Of a DNA stretch of 64,000 bases, positions 17,628-27,665 are shown piece by piece. The notes under the pieces are model-generated. The model was not told the origin of the DNA. It saw nothing but the letters and a program-made list of their open reading frames with translations, and did not search any database. Made by a program: the position numbers and the translations under genes. The DNA lies in assembly GCA_019694685.1 (NCBI GenBank), contig JAIBBM010000002.1, forward strand, positions 62,001 through 126,000, given 5' to 3'. This DNA comes from Leptospirales bacterium (lineage in GTDB: Bacteria > Spirochaetota > Leptospiria > Leptospirales > Leptonemataceae). Positions within the stretch are counted from its first letter, which is position 1. Every line of letters begins with the position of its first letter.

Positions 17628-19537
17628 TTCTTACGACGCCTCCGGTAAAGCCAAACGCCGCCTAACGTCAGAAGGACAGTAGAAAGCGGGAAAGCTACAA
17701 CTCCCAGAATGAAATTTCTAAATTTGAGACCTTCCGTTACAGGAATACTCCTGGTTTTCCTCTGCTCCGGGACGAGCCCCGCAGCAATTGGATTTTCCAT
17801 GAGGAAGGAGAGACTGTCCTGCGCCAGAATGATGTTTCTCTGATCGATAGGGAACCGGAGACCCAGTTCTGTCATCCAACCAATGCCCGAGTAGACAACC
17901 AGTCGCGCTCCTTTGTGATCCGGATACTCAAATGCAACACCCAGAGGGAATCGACCGGATTCTTCTCCGGGTTCCTTTCTTCCATCGCGGTTCGTATCCA
18001 CTACCGTATTGAATTTTGTGTAGAGGAAGATGGTCTGCTTCATCTTCTGATTGTTTTCCTGTAGAATCTGTGGCTGCGCAGAAGGGACAGAACCTTCCGC
18101 GAAATATCCGCATTCAGGAAATGCAATGAACGCTCTACCCGCCACAGACAAGTTCTCCGTTATGCGATGAGTCTCAAGCGAATCAGTAATCGGAATCCCC
18201 GGCCATACAGCTTCGCTCGAAAGAAAAGCATTCTTGAAGCGAAGATGCGAATCTGCCGCCTCAAGCAACCAGCTCATGTCTTCCGGTCCTGCGGGATTGA
18301 TGGAAGCAAGAACCTTGCCGCCTCTTTTCAGATAGTCCAGAACCGCTGTGCGCGCTTCCGGCGAAAAAGAAACAGTGGGCCCTGCAATCACGAGTGCATC
18401 CGCGTCTTTTGGAATGGGACCGGGCCAGGAGTTTTGAGAATCAAGAGGCTTCAGAGTAAAGTTCATGAATCTGAGCGCGTCTTTCATGGTTTCAATCGCA
18501 CCAGGAGAGCGGACTCGCCCAGGAACATCCCAGCGCTCACCGTTGGCCGCAGTGAAGTACACATTTTTTTCAGGTGAGGAAACCTGAATGGCAGCGCGCA
18601 CAATTTCACGCTCCAGCCTTTCCATATCGCTTTCATTGAATACGTAAACACGGCGCTCGATGTATGGCTTGTTGTCCCCTGTCGTAAGCCCTTGCTTCAT
18701 TACGCGAAACACAAACGTTCCATTGTTCACAGATCCGAAGTCCTGAGAGGCGACTAGATCCATGTCCGCGTTTCTGTACTTCAATTTGAAATGCCCGTTG
18801 ATGACTGGAAGTTGATCTGCCATCACTCGAACGTCTTCTGCAATGCGAAAGAGCTCAGGCTGCGTTTTGGATTGCGACGAGTCCTTCATTGCCTGCATTT
18901 CTGGAAGAAACACCGTGGCTTCTACATCCACCGGAACACTTTTGAGAATCGTGCGCGATGCCTCCCCGAAGGAATAGTACCCGGGACTCATGTCTATGGT
19001 TGGGTTTCGCACAGTGGTCAGATAGTTTGCCAGAACAAAAAGAGGTAGTGCGGCGAAGATCGAAATCAACGATTTCTGAAGCATCTGGCGTCTTTTGATA
19101 TCTGCGCTTCCTTGAATCCTGGTAGCATTTTCACCAATGCAGATAAACAAACGATAAACGAAAAAGCCCGCATACGAGAACAGGAACAGAGCCAGAAGCA
19201 ATCTGCGAAGTCTGGTGAGCCAGGCATCATCCGCGTCTGCAACGGTATCCAGAGTCAGGTTGAGCTTCGTGCGAATCGCATACGCCGCAACTGCCACAAC
19301 GATCAGCACAACAGTTGCCAGATAACCGGACTGAACCCTCGCCCCTCTAGAACGTGCAGAAAGAACAAGAACCACCGGATCGGAAACAATCACGATCGCA
19401 GACAATGCGAAGAACACCCAACCGGTTGGCCCATCCAGAAAGGAAAAGGATGTAAACAAAGTCAAAGTGGCGACGGTCTGAATCCAGACTCCCGTCCGCG
19501 AATATACATCTGAAAGAATATCAATAAAATTTTTCAT
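17624..19537 (-). CDS. gldG: GldG-like ABC transporter auxiliary protein
   Basis: About 637 residues. Four N-terminal membrane helices (~15-190) are followed by a large extracytoplasmic domain (DUF4350/ABC-type GldG region; DALVIAGPTVSFSPEA and YLKRGGKVLASINP are typical) and a C-terminal membrane helix (~605-628) ending in a basic tail. GldG partners GldF and GldA; in Bacteroidota gliding strains these are needed for motility, but homologues are widespread in non-gliding bacteria. ATG 19537 is preceded by GGAGG and overlaps the gldF stop. Confidence 0.88.
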   Translation of the reverse strand: MKNFIDILSDVYSRTGVWIQTVATLTLFTSFSFLDGPTGWVFFALSAIVIVSDPVVLVLSARSRGARVQSGYLATVVLIVVAVAAYAIRTKLNLTLDTVADADDAWLTRLRRLLLALFLFSYAGFFVYRLFICIGENATRIQGSADIKRRQMLQKSLISIFAALPLFVLANYLTTVRNPTIDMSPGYYSFGEASRTILKSVPVDVEATVFLPEMQAMKDSSQSKTQPELFRIAEDVRVMADQLPVINGHFKLKYRNADMDLVASQDFGSVNNGTFVFRVMKQGLTTGDNKPYIERRVYVFNESDMERLEREIVRAAIQVSSPEKNVYFTAANGERWDVPGRVRSPGAIETMKDALRFMNFTLKPLDSQNSWPGPIPKDADALVIAGPTVSFSPEARTAVLDYLKRGGKVLASINPAGPEDMSWLLEAADSHLRFKNAFLSSEAVWPGIPITDSLETHRITENLSVAGRAFIAFPECGYFAEGSVPSAQPQILQENNQKMKQTIFLYTKFNTVVDTNRDGRKEPGEESGRFPLGVAFEYPDHKGARLVVYSGIGWMTELGLRFPIDQRNIILAQDSLSFLMENPIAAGLVPEQRKTRSIPVTEGLKFRNFILGVVAFPLSTVLLTLGGVWLYRRRRKK

Positions 19538-20298
19538 CCATTGCCTCCTGCTTGCAGACGCCATCTTCGCGATTCAAGAACGCGAACAGTCAGGAACAGA
19601 AAGAAGATTGTAAGGCTTATGAAAAACACGCATGCCTTGAGAGAAATCACCCCTCTTGCGAACGGAGCAAACTGACTGAGACCGTGAAAGTGCGTCGCGA
19701 TTTCCTTGGCAGGGGAGGGAAGAACTCCTCCGTAATAGCCGCCAATTTCAATGAGAAGAAGAATCCCGGCGGAAACCAGAAGCGAAATCAAGTAACTGCC
19801 CGTAAGCGAAGACGCAAACAGAGCCACACTCGTCGCAAATAGACCCGCGAGAATCAGGCCCAGTGCACCCGACAGTGCAATGTAGTATGGCGCCTCTGCG
19901 ATTCCCACCACATAGATGGCCGTCACAAGAATGGAGAACACACTGATAAAAAGGGCACCTGGAAGAAACTTGGCCAGAACCAGCTCAAGATCCGTGACAG
20001 GTAGAGTGTAAAGCAGCTCGAGTGTTCCCTGACGTCTCTCCTGAACAAATGCCCCAATCGAAAGCAAGAGTCCGTCTACCAGGATGAACACATAGTAGAG
20101 ATAAAAAAGCGCCCGACTTACGTCTTCGTAGGTGGTGCCTGGTGTACTTGGCAAAAGCGCGCTCACTATCCCGCACAAGAGTGCAATGATTCCGAGCGAT
20201 ACCGGTGGATAATTCAAACCAAAAAAGGATTTCATCTCTTTGATGAAGATCCACTTGATTCGAGAGAGACCAAACGTTAGGCGATTTGATTGATTCAT
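19534..20298 (-). CDS. gldF: GldF-like ABC-2 permease
   Basis: A 254-residue polytopic protein with six membrane helices in the ABC-2 arrangement, and the family segment ERRQGTLELLYTLPVTDLELVLAKF between the second and third helices. It is the membrane channel of the GldA/GldF/GldG complex. Start and stop overlap both neighbours by four bases, so the three proteins should be made in fixed ratio. Confidence 0.9.
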   Translation of the reverse strand: MNQSNRLTFGLSRIKWIFIKEMKSFFGLNYPPVSLGIIALLCGIVSALLPSTPGTTYEDVSRALFYLYYVFILVDGLLLSIGAFVQERRQGTLELLYTLPVTDLELVLAKFLPGALFISVFSILVTAIYVVGIAEAPYYIALSGALGLILAGLFATSVALFASSLTGSYLISLLVSAGILLLIEIGGYYGGVLPSPAKEIATHFHGLSQFAPFARGVISLKACVFFISLTIFFLFLTVRVLESRRWRLQAGGNG

Positions 20299-20990
20299 GT
20301 TGATGTATACTGCAAAAATAGATCTTCGATCTTGTCCAGATCCGGACCTGCGATTTCGCGCACGAGTTTGCCGCGATGCAGGATGAATACACGATCACAG
20401 GTGTGTCTGACTTCAGTCAGAATGTGACTGGAAATCAAAACAGTGTGATCTTTGCCGATCTTGCGGAGTAAACCGCGCATTTCCACAATTTGCCGCGGAT
20501 CCAGACCGGAAATAGGTTCATCAAAAATCAAGAACGGCGGAGTACCCATCAGAGCTTGCGCAATGCCGACTCTTTTGCGATACCCCAGAGACAGAGTGCG
20601 AATAGGAGAGAACAGATAGTCCGAAATTTCAGTCAGACCTGCAACTCGCTCGATCTCTGCTTTCAGCGAAGACTCTTCTACGCCGCGCAACCTTCCCACA
20701 AACTGCAAATAATCAAACGTTAGAAGCTCGGGATAGAGCGGGGGTTGTTCTGGCAAATAGCCAATCTTCTTTTTGCTTTCCAGAGGATTTGAAAACACAT
20801 CGACACCGTCGATGAGCACTTCTCCCGAGCTCGGAAACAAAAACCCAGTCAAGATTCTCAAGCACGTAGTTTTGCCTGCACCATTTGGGCCGAGCAATCC
20901 AACTACTTCACCTGGAGGTATTTTGATACTGACATTGTCCAGAGCAAGGAAGTCGCCGTAATAACGGCTGAGTCCTTTCACTTCAATCAT
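20295..20990 (-). CDS. gldA: GldA-like ABC transporter ATPase
   Basis: A 231-residue ATP-binding subunit with Walker A GPNGAGKTT, Q-loop GYLPEQPPLYPELL, signature LSLGYRKRVGIAQAL, Walker B FLIFDEPISGLD and switch His in LISSHIL. It is the first gene of the six-gene operon and drives the GldF/GldG complex. It starts at ATG 20990, divergent from the CBM9-like lipoprotein gene. Confidence 0.95.
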   Translation of the reverse strand: MIEVKGLSRYYGDFLALDNVSIKIPPGEVVGLLGPNGAGKTTCLRILTGFLFPSSGEVLIDGVDVFSNPLESKKKIGYLPEQPPLYPELLTFDYLQFVGRLRGVEESSLKAEIERVAGLTEISDYLFSPIRTLSLGYRKRVGIAQALMGTPPFLIFDEPISGLDPRQIVEMRGLLRKIGKDHTVLISSHILTEVRHTCDRVFILHRGKLVREIAGPDLDKIEDLFLQYTST

Positions 20991-21106
20991 CGCCGTTAAG
21001 GTCGCAGAATAGCCAGTTTGCGGTCAACGGATTTCTATGATGTCTCTCTGCTGATTTTGACGAATTTATTCTTGTCCGGGTGGAACATTGCACGTTCGTT
21101 ACACGC

Positions 21107-22195
21107 ATGGGGCAACGTCTGCCATCGCGGCCACTCTCGCTGAGCGGCTACTGCATCGGGTGCTTCGTGGCATTCATGGCATTGGTTGGATGCGCGCAGT
21201 ACAATGCAACCCCCGGTGTCTACGGGCTTGCACTTCTTGCGAATTCGGGAGCCAGGTGCAGCGCACCCACAAGAGCGTCTTCTCTTTCCGCCACAACGAC
21301 GAACACGACAGTCACAGCGCAATTTAGCACCGGTGCTTGCCCCGCCACTTCTTCCATTGTCCGCAGGTCGACGACGGGTTTTCCGGCTACCGTGTCTTCC
21401 GGAACGCTGGTTTCCTCTACTCTGACTGGTTTTTCGGACAGCGGGCTGACTGCAGGAACTGTGTACTACTATTCCATTTTTCTTTCGGACTCATCTGGAG
21501 TCACGTCCAGCGCAGCGAACCTGTCCGCTATTCCTGGCAAGACAGTCGTAGCGCCGGCGCAAGTGGCCAACGGAAGCATCGTCATTGATGGATCGGACTC
21601 GGACTCAGCGTGGAGTGCTTCTCCGCAGTTTTCTTTTTCGTATGCGGAGGCGTATGGCGAAAGTGCAGGCGCCGACAACCCGTCAGGATATGTTCGTCTG
21701 GCTTACGATTCTCAATACTTTTATTTTTTTATAAAATCTAATGATAAATATGTTCATGTAGACGGAAGCGTCTGCTGTGGTCAGGGACAATGGACGGACG
21801 ACGGTGTAGAAGTGTTCTTTGACATGGGTTTTGAAAGAGCCACTTCCCCGGATGCGAATGACTTTCATCTCATCTTCACGCCTGGCTCGCCCGCATTCAA
21901 CTGGTACGGCAAGGGACCGGGAGCGTGGGGTGCCTGGACGCCCACTGTAAATTCTGGCATTCTCATCAATGGTACGCTCAACAATGAAACAGATACAGAT
22001 ACAAGCTGGAGCATGGAAGTGGCGATCCCGCTCAGTGACCTGGGCGTTTCGAGCATTTCATCGGGCCAGAGCATCGGCTTCACTTTCTGGTTGAATGAAG
22101 ATGACACGGTAGGTCACGCAGCACAGCACTGGTATCCGTACACGACCGGAACATCTTCTTCAAATCCGAGTACATGGGGCGTGGCTCAGTTTTAG
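21107..22195 (+). CDS. surface lipoprotein with FN3-like and CBM9-like domains
   Basis: About 362 residues. A lipoprotein signal ends in ALVGC. Residues ~45-145 form an FN3-like beta domain rich in Thr/Ser (TAGTVYYYSIFLSDSSG). The C-terminal ~200 residues match the CBM9/DOMON-like fold (IDGSDSDSAWSASPQ, VRLAYDSQYFYFFIK, DGVEVFFDM, WSMEVAIPLSDLG), usually carbohydrate- or haem-binding outside the cell. A short AT-rich patch near 21715-21760 encodes the aromatic strand. A GTG at 21080 is an alternative start. No carbohydrate enzyme is fused. Confidence 0.8.
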   Translation: MGQRLPSRPLSLSGYCIGCFVAFMALVGCAQYNATPGVYGLALLANSGARCSAPTRASSLSATTTNTTVTAQFSTGACPATSSIVRRSTTGFPATVSSGTLVSSTLTGFSDSGLTAGTVYYYSIFLSDSSGVTSSAANLSAIPGKTVVAPAQVANGSIVIDGSDSDSAWSASPQFSFSYAEAYGESAGADNPSGYVRLAYDSQYFYFFIKSNDKYVHVDGSVCCGQGQWTDDGVEVFFDMGFERATSPDANDFHLIFTPGSPAFNWYGKGPGAWGAWTPTVNSGILINGTLNNETDTDTSWSMEVAIPLSDLGVSSISSGQSIGFTFWLNEDDTVGHAAQHWYPYTTGTSSSNPSTWGVAQF

Positions 22196-22210
22196 GCCAT
22201 CTCCCGCGCT

Positions 22211-24283
22211 CTACATTCGCCTGGAGTGAACGTTCTTCACGAGGAACACCTGATTCCCTTTCGCGTTGTATTGCATTATATCAAAGAGTCGACTTGCGAT
22301 TCCGATTCCCCGGCCGTGAGTACTCTGCGTGTCGCGCAAGTTTTTCTGTGCTTGCCTGAGCGCATTCGCGTGATCGAAACCCTTCCCTTCGTCCGCGATG
22401 CGGTACCACACCCTGTCCTGATTCAGACCAAAGTCCACGCGAACACGCCTTCCCCTGAATTCCGAACGGTTCTGTCTTTCCTGTAGAAATTTTAAGTAAT
22501 CGCCGTCCCTCTGCGCCGCCGTCTTCGCGTCAAAGTCCACTTCCAGGTTGCCGTGTTCAATGGCGTTCAACAACATTTCGCGCAACACAAGCTGGATATC
22601 GGCAACGGCTTGATCATCAAAGAAACGAGTCAGGTTTCGCGTAATCCGGTGACTCAGCAATTCCGATGTACTCAAATAGTTATCAATTATATAGGATCCA
22701 CGTTCGATCTCGAGGAAATGCAAAAGCACATCCTCCCCGGCCGCGCTCGCTTTCCTCAGAATGAATGCATGGGATCCCTCTCCGATCTTCTCAACCCTCA
22801 CCTGAAAATCGACAGGCTCGCCCGACCGAGAGCGTAAAGGAAGACGAAGCTGAAAAGGCTCTTCGCCGAGAGTGAGCAACGACTGCCTGAACAGGGCTAT
22901 GCCCAATTCCAGAGAAATGCCGTCACGCTGGAAGATCAAAGACTCAAAAAGGGTTCCTTCCAGCATTGAAGGCCAGTAGCCGAGCATCTTCCTGGCAGCC
23001 TGGTTAATGGTGCCAATTCTTCCTTCTGCGTCCAAAGAAAAGATAACATCTGTCGTATCTTCTACAATAGTACGGTATTTCTTCTCCGAGTTGGCAAGAA
23101 GCGCGTGGGCCGACTCGAGTTCTTTCATCTGTCTATCTACTGTGCGATTCAATAGGCTAATTCGATCAGACAGAGCAATGGCGAATAACGTAACTTCCGC
23201 TGCGGAACCAATCTGCATACTGTGAGCCGTCAAGATGTTGTGCCCGATCACGCCCTGAATGCCTAAAATAAAAACAACTGCTCCGGCCACAAGTGTTGTG
23301 AACGCAAGAAGGTAGTAGCGAGCGGGACTATACCCGCTCTTCCAGACTACAAGTCCAGATATGACTCCCATGGCCAGGCCTGCGAGCGCAACATAGGAAA
23401 TGAGCACAGCGCAAACGCCATACGGCACGGCCGGGAAAAAGGAGCACACAAGCAGAGCGGCAGACGCAACACGGATCACGTTCATGATCAAAGCCATTCT
23501 TGGAAAACCAATCTTCAGCCCCAGAAAGATAGAGGCGAAGCTGGTCATGGTTAGCGCAACCAGGCTCGATCCAATCAGGTTCAGTCTCTTCAGGGCCACT
23601 TCGCCTACAAAGGGAAAGAACTGAAGAATGAAGCCGGATTGAGCTGCAAAGTAGAGGAGCGAGGAAGTAACAAACAATACGTAAATGGAATACGATTTAT
23701 CCCGCGTCACTGCGAAGAGAAAAAGATTGTAGATCGCCATGACGATCATCCCGCCAAAATAAAGGCTGATCAGAGCAATCGATGTATCGCGAAAGCGTTC
23801 AAAGTGTGCGCGAGTAAAAATCTCGAGCGGGAAACGCATGGTATCCGAACTTTCCATGCGAAAGAAGATTTGGGTTGTGCCCCTGTCAAAGACAAGAGGA
23901 AGAAAAATCCTGCGAAAGCGTTTCCCTTCTTCCGTGAGTCGAGCTTTCAGACCTGCATCATGATAGACCGTCACGCCGTCGTGAACGGTATAAATATCCA
24001 GATGGTCCGCCCATCCGTCGAGGTAGAGAATGCGTTCCGTTTGTTCATCGGAATGAATCTGTAGACGAAGCCAGATTACCTCCCGGGTAAAGCCGTAGTT
24101 GGGCGCCTTTCCGTTCAGGTCTTTCCAGGACGTAGATACGCGTGCTTCATCAAGAGTGAAGGGACCGCGCAGCTCCTCCGCTTCCCCGCCGGCCATCAAA
24201 TGCTCGTCGGTGCCCAGGGCAATTTCGCGCCCGAAAACCGAGTGCGCGCAAAACAGGCAGATCGCGACGAGAATGCCTTTCAT
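22211..24283 (-). CDS. 7TMR-DISM/PAS receptor with RsbW-like ATPase output
   Basis: A 690-residue receptor. It has a signal peptide (~1-18), a DISMED2-type extracytoplasmic domain (~20-165; VIWLRLQIHSDEQTERILYL is typical), a seven-helix membrane domain (~170-375), a coiled coil, PAS (~395-510) and a GHKL ATPase of the RsbW type (N-box EMLLNAIEHGN, G-box DEGKGFD, THGRGIGI). It has no HisKA domain, so it probably phosphorylates a STAS protein. The output half is a close paralogue of the protein at 5595-6722. It converges on the CBM9-like gene with 15 bases between. Confidence 0.88.
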   Translation of the reverse strand: MKGILVAICLFCAHSVFGREIALGTDEHLMAGGEAEELRGPFTLDEARVSTSWKDLNGKAPNYGFTREVIWLRLQIHSDEQTERILYLDGWADHLDIYTVHDGVTVYHDAGLKARLTEEGKRFRRIFLPLVFDRGTTQIFFRMESSDTMRFPLEIFTRAHFERFRDTSIALISLYFGGMIVMAIYNLFLFAVTRDKSYSIYVLFVTSSLLYFAAQSGFILQFFPFVGEVALKRLNLIGSSLVALTMTSFASIFLGLKIGFPRMALIMNVIRVASAALLVCSFFPAVPYGVCAVLISYVALAGLAMGVISGLVVWKSGYSPARYYLLAFTTLVAGAVVFILGIQGVIGHNILTAHSMQIGSAAEVTLFAIALSDRISLLNRTVDRQMKELESAHALLANSEKKYRTIVEDTTDVIFSLDAEGRIGTINQAARKMLGYWPSMLEGTLFESLIFQRDGISLELGIALFRQSLLTLGEEPFQLRLPLRSRSGEPVDFQVRVEKIGEGSHAFILRKASAAGEDVLLHFLEIERGSYIIDNYLSTSELLSHRITRNLTRFFDDQAVADIQLVLREMLLNAIEHGNLEVDFDAKTAAQRDGDYLKFLQERQNRSEFRGRRVRVDFGLNQDRVWYRIADEGKGFDHANALRQAQKNLRDTQSTHGRGIGIASRLFDIMQYNAKGNQVFLVKNVHSRRM

Positions 24284-24406
24284 CGATCCCAGCGGGGAAT
24301 CCGGGGCTCACGCATGCAAGCGATTTAACCGGCAACCTGTCCGAATGCGAGGCAGCTCAGAAATCATTGCGCGCAACAGTCAATCGTGCGTTCTGTCCTC
24401 AGGAAT

Positions 24407-25987
24407 ATGAAGAAGTTCATCCTTCTGACTCTTGTTTTCACCGTAGCACCAGTTTCTGCCCAGGATTTCTATCGCCAGGGAAAGATTGCGTACGGCCAGA
24501 AGAACTACGAAAGGGCCAGACAACTTTTCGAACAGGCCATGCAGGCCAATCCATCCAATGGCAATCCTTGCTTCTATCTGGGTTACATGCTCGACAATCA
24601 GAACCGCAGAGACCTGGCAGTGCAACAATATCGCCGGGGAGTAGATCTGCAGATGGATGCAGATCTTCGCGAAAAATCATTCTGGAAGATTGTGCTCTAC
24701 TACAAGTATGTTCAGGACTGGGAAAACCTTGCCATCTACTCAGAAAAATTTCTGCACTATCGCGACATTCCTCAAGTAAAGGAATTCCTGGAAGAGGCAA
24801 AAGAGAGACGCGATCCAGCGGAAGGCAAATTGCGCGAGTTAACCGCAAGCGCAGAAAAGAAGCGAGCAGCGGGCGACAACAAAGGTGCGGCGGCGGACTA
24901 CAGATCCATCCTTGCAATCAAATGGGACGAACACTCTGCATGGAACCTGGCAGCACTGCTCATGCAAATGAAAGAGTACAGTGAAGCGCTCACAATGTAC
25001 AATCGATTGATTGATCAGAAGCCAGGCTGGGAATATTTCTACAAACGTGGGGCCTGCCACTACAGCCTTCGCAACTATGACGCCTCACTGCAGGATTTCA
25101 ACAAGGCCAGGACATTGAATAAGAAACCGGATGCGGGCTTCAAACATTTCACCGCTCTAGGAGAGGGGTTGACTCTCATTGAACTGGCTCGCTATGAAGA
25201 GGCCCGCGAAAAGCTGAAGCAATCTCTTGCGCTCAAGAAATCCGCTACAGCAGCAGCCGCTCTGAGTAGACTTGAATGGATTCATGGCAATCGAAGTGAA
25301 TCTGAACGTTATGCGGCATTGGCGTCTGAAAATGAACGGGAAAAGAATCACCTAACTGCGCTGATGCTCTTCCAGAGTGAAAAGAAACCGGAAGAGAGAA
25401 AAAATGGTGCTGCTGCTTTCTCGAAATGGTTAGCCTCTCTGTCTGATGAAAAATATCTCCACCGGACCTGGACTGCGGATCTTTTCATACTGGGCCGTCA
25501 GGGCTGCATCCAGGCAAACCAGCCACTCTGTATCCCGGCCCTGGAAAAAATTCCAGAGGCAGATCGCTTCCATCTCGGAAATCTAGTCACTAGTGCTTAC
25601 CCGACCGAAAAGAGAAATGCAGCGGACGTTCAAAGGGATTTTGACTTTTATTACGGAAAAGGGCTGCTGGATGAAGGGAAAGTGGACGCAGGGTTGTCCG
25701 CACTCTCCAGAGTGAGCGATACACCTGTCGGCGCCTACTACATGGCAGTCGGTTTTGCGAAGAAGTCTCAAGAAAAAAATGCAATGGATTATTTACAAAG
25801 GGCGGCAGAGAAAAAACCTGAGTACTGGGACTATGCTGGGAAGAATGAGCATTTCAAAGCGCTGGCAGCCAGAAGCTCTGACTTCGCTTATTTTCTGGAG
25901 CACAAGGGGAAGCCACGGCCAGTGGAACCTGCGGTGATCCCTGGCAATGAGGTCAAGAATGAAAAAGCAAAGGACACTTCTCCATGA
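24407..25987 (+). CDS. periplasmic TPR-repeat protein
   Basis: A 526-residue exported protein: signal peptide MKKFILLTLVFTVAPVSA, then tetratricopeptide repeats through about residue 330 (QGKIAYGQKNYERARQLFEQ; YFYKRGACHYSLRNYDASL) and a more degenerate helical C-terminus. TPR arrays bind partner proteins or peptides. The last 29 bases overlap the start of the TldD-like gene, so the two are translationally linked and may act together. AGGA at 24401 supports the ATG at 24407. Confidence 0.85.
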   Translation: MKKFILLTLVFTVAPVSAQDFYRQGKIAYGQKNYERARQLFEQAMQANPSNGNPCFYLGYMLDNQNRRDLAVQQYRRGVDLQMDADLREKSFWKIVLYYKYVQDWENLAIYSEKFLHYRDIPQVKEFLEEAKERRDPAEGKLRELTASAEKKRAAGDNKGAAADYRSILAIKWDEHSAWNLAALLMQMKEYSEALTMYNRLIDQKPGWEYFYKRGACHYSLRNYDASLQDFNKARTLNKKPDAGFKHFTALGEGLTLIELARYEEAREKLKQSLALKKSATAAAALSRLEWIHGNRSESERYAALASENEREKNHLTALMLFQSEKKPEERKNGAAAFSKWLASLSDEKYLHRTWTADLFILGRQGCIQANQPLCIPALEKIPEADRFHLGNLVTSAYPTEKRNAADVQRDFDFYYGKGLLDEGKVDAGLSALSRVSDTPVGAYYMAVGFAKKSQEKNAMDYLQRAAEKKPEYWDYAGKNEHFKALAARSSDFAYFLEHKGKPRPVEPAVIPGNEVKNEKAKDTSP

Positions 25988-27665
25988 CCCGGCCCTGTAT
26001 GATCCCTACCGTGGTCTATACACTCGCGCAGAGCTAGAGAAAGTAAGAAGCTACCTCAAAGAAGAGCTGTCACGTTCTCTCAAGCATTTCAAAAAAAATA
26101 CTTCTCCTCGCCCTCACTTCATTTCCTATCTCTTCCGCAATTTTAGATCGGAAAAGATCGCGGGACGCCTGGGCGGCATCACAGATCACACAACCGGTTC
26201 ACAAAACACCACGTACTGCGACGTGCGAGTGGGCGGCCCAAAGTTCGACAACGTAATCAATGGTGGTCTAGAAGATAATTCTGACAGAGACGAATCGATC
26301 GAATACATCAACATGCCCGCGGAGATTGAGCAAGATTCGTTTCGCTTCAGCCTTTGGAAACTCACGGATGCAAAATATAGAGAAGCGGCAGAGCAGTATT
26401 ACGAACGCAAATCAAAAGAACTCCACTATGTGGATCCAAACAGAGGTTTGCCATCGCGTCTGAAAAGACCGCCCGTTCGCCACTGGAAGTACAGAGAACT
26501 CCCTGAAATAGACAGAGAATTCTGGAAGTACAGAATTCGACTCGCGGGCAACCTTCTCAAAAAATATGCGAACATTAAGAACTCTCGTTTTGAATTCAAT
26601 TGTCATCACAGACAGAGTGTTCTCGTAAATTCAGAAGGTTCCATGATTCTGCAGCAGCAATGCATTTTCGAGCTGCGCGGTTCACTGTGGCTTTTGAATA
26701 AGAAGGGAGAAGGGATTGTTCAAGAAATCCACTTCACAGAGGGAGACATCAAAGACCTCCCGGATGAAAAAGAATTTCTTAGAATCATTCGAGAGAAAAT
26801 CGATCGCCTGCTGATTCTTGAAAAAGCCCCTCGCATGGATTCCTATTCAGGTCCGGTTCTACTTTCGCCTGTGGCCGCCGGCCTGTTCTTTCACGAAGTT
26901 GTGGGACACAGACTCGAAGGCTCTCGTCTCCTTTCTCCGGATGAAGGAGGAACTTTCAGAAGTCTCCGCGGCAAGAGAATCGCGCCAGATTATATAGATA
27001 TCATTGACCATCCTTCTCTCACTGCATTTGGAAACAGACAGATGATTGGTCATTTCCTCTACGACGACGAGGGTTCCCCGGCGGAAAAATCTGTGCTCGT
27101 GGAAAAAGGAATTCTGAAGGAGTTTCTAACGACTTCCACTCCGATTCCAGGGCAGAAGAAAACCAACGGTCACGCAAGAAGCCAGAAGTTTGAGCGTCCC
27201 ATTTCGCGCATGGGCAATCTAATGGTGGTCAATCGCAAGCCAGTTTCTCCGGAAGAAATGAAAGAACGTTTTATAGAAGAAATCCGCAGACAAAAGAAAC
27301 CGTATGGCATTCACGTTCTGGACACTCTGGGTGGAGAAACGGGCACAAACAGCTACGACTTTCAGGCTTTCAAAGGAGAGATCCTGGATGCAACCAGAGT
27401 ATTCCCGGACGGCAGAGAAGAACCTGTCCGCGGAGTGGATTTTGTGGGGACTCCCCTTTCCTCTCTGGATTCAGTCATGTGCATGGGGAACGACCCAATG
27501 CTCGACAACAGCTATTGTGGCGCAGAATCAGGAGTGGTCCCGGTTTCAACGGTGTCTCCCTCCATGTTGATGCGAAGCCTCGAGCTTCAGGGACAGGACA
27601 GAGAGCGCTACACTCAGTATGTTGTGCCGCTGCCGTATTCTACTGGAAAAAGAAAGAAAAACTGA
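25959..27665 (+). CDS. TldD-like metallopeptidase
   Basis: About 568 residues, longer than E. coli TldD (~480) through an N-terminal extension. The metal-binding HExxxH motif is present as HEVVGH with His312, Glu313 and His317, followed by LEGS. The C-terminal GETGTNSYDFQAFKGE and the NSYCGAESGVVPV region match the family. TldD normally works with TldE/PmbA as a heterodimer that trims modified peptides; no tldE lies in the window. ATG 25959 follows GAGG at a good distance, inside the TPR gene. Cytoplasmic by sequence, in contrast to its secreted TPR neighbour. Confidence 0.88.
   Translation: MKKQRTLLHDPALYDPYRGLYTRAELEKVRSYLKEELSRSLKHFKKNTSPRPHFISYLFRNFRSEKIAGRLGGITDHTTGSQNTTYCDVRVGGPKFDNVINGGLEDNSDRDESIEYINMPAEIEQDSFRFSLWKLTDAKYREAAEQYYERKSKELHYVDPNRGLPSRLKRPPVRHWKYRELPEIDREFWKYRIRLAGNLLKKYANIKNSRFEFNCHHRQSVLVNSEGSMILQQQCIFELRGSLWLLNKKGEGIVQEIHFTEGDIKDLPDEKEFLRIIREKIDRLLILEKAPRMDSYSGPVLLSPVAAGLFFHEVVGHRLEGSRLLSPDEGGTFRSLRGKRIAPDYIDIIDHPSLTAFGNRQMIGHFLYDDEGSPAEKSVLVEKGILKEFLTTSTPIPGQKKTNGHARSQKFERPISRMGNLMVVNRKPVSPEEMKERFIEEIRRQKKPYGIHVLDTLGGETGTNSYDFQAFKGEILDATRVFPDGREEPVRGVDFVGTPLSSLDSVMCMGNDPMLDNSYCGAESGVVPVSTVSPSMLMRSLELQGQDRERYTQYVVPLPYSTGKRKKN

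Noticed and set aside
21715-21760. AT-rich patch in the CBM9-like gene as a sign of transfer
   Set aside because: The patch encodes the aromatic beta strand (YFYFFIK), so amino-acid content explains it; the flanks match the neighbours.
24367-24984. Two opposing frames (205 and 159 codons) at the start of the TPR gene
   Set aside because: Both are shadows of the TPR gene, which has a clean signal peptide and repeats.
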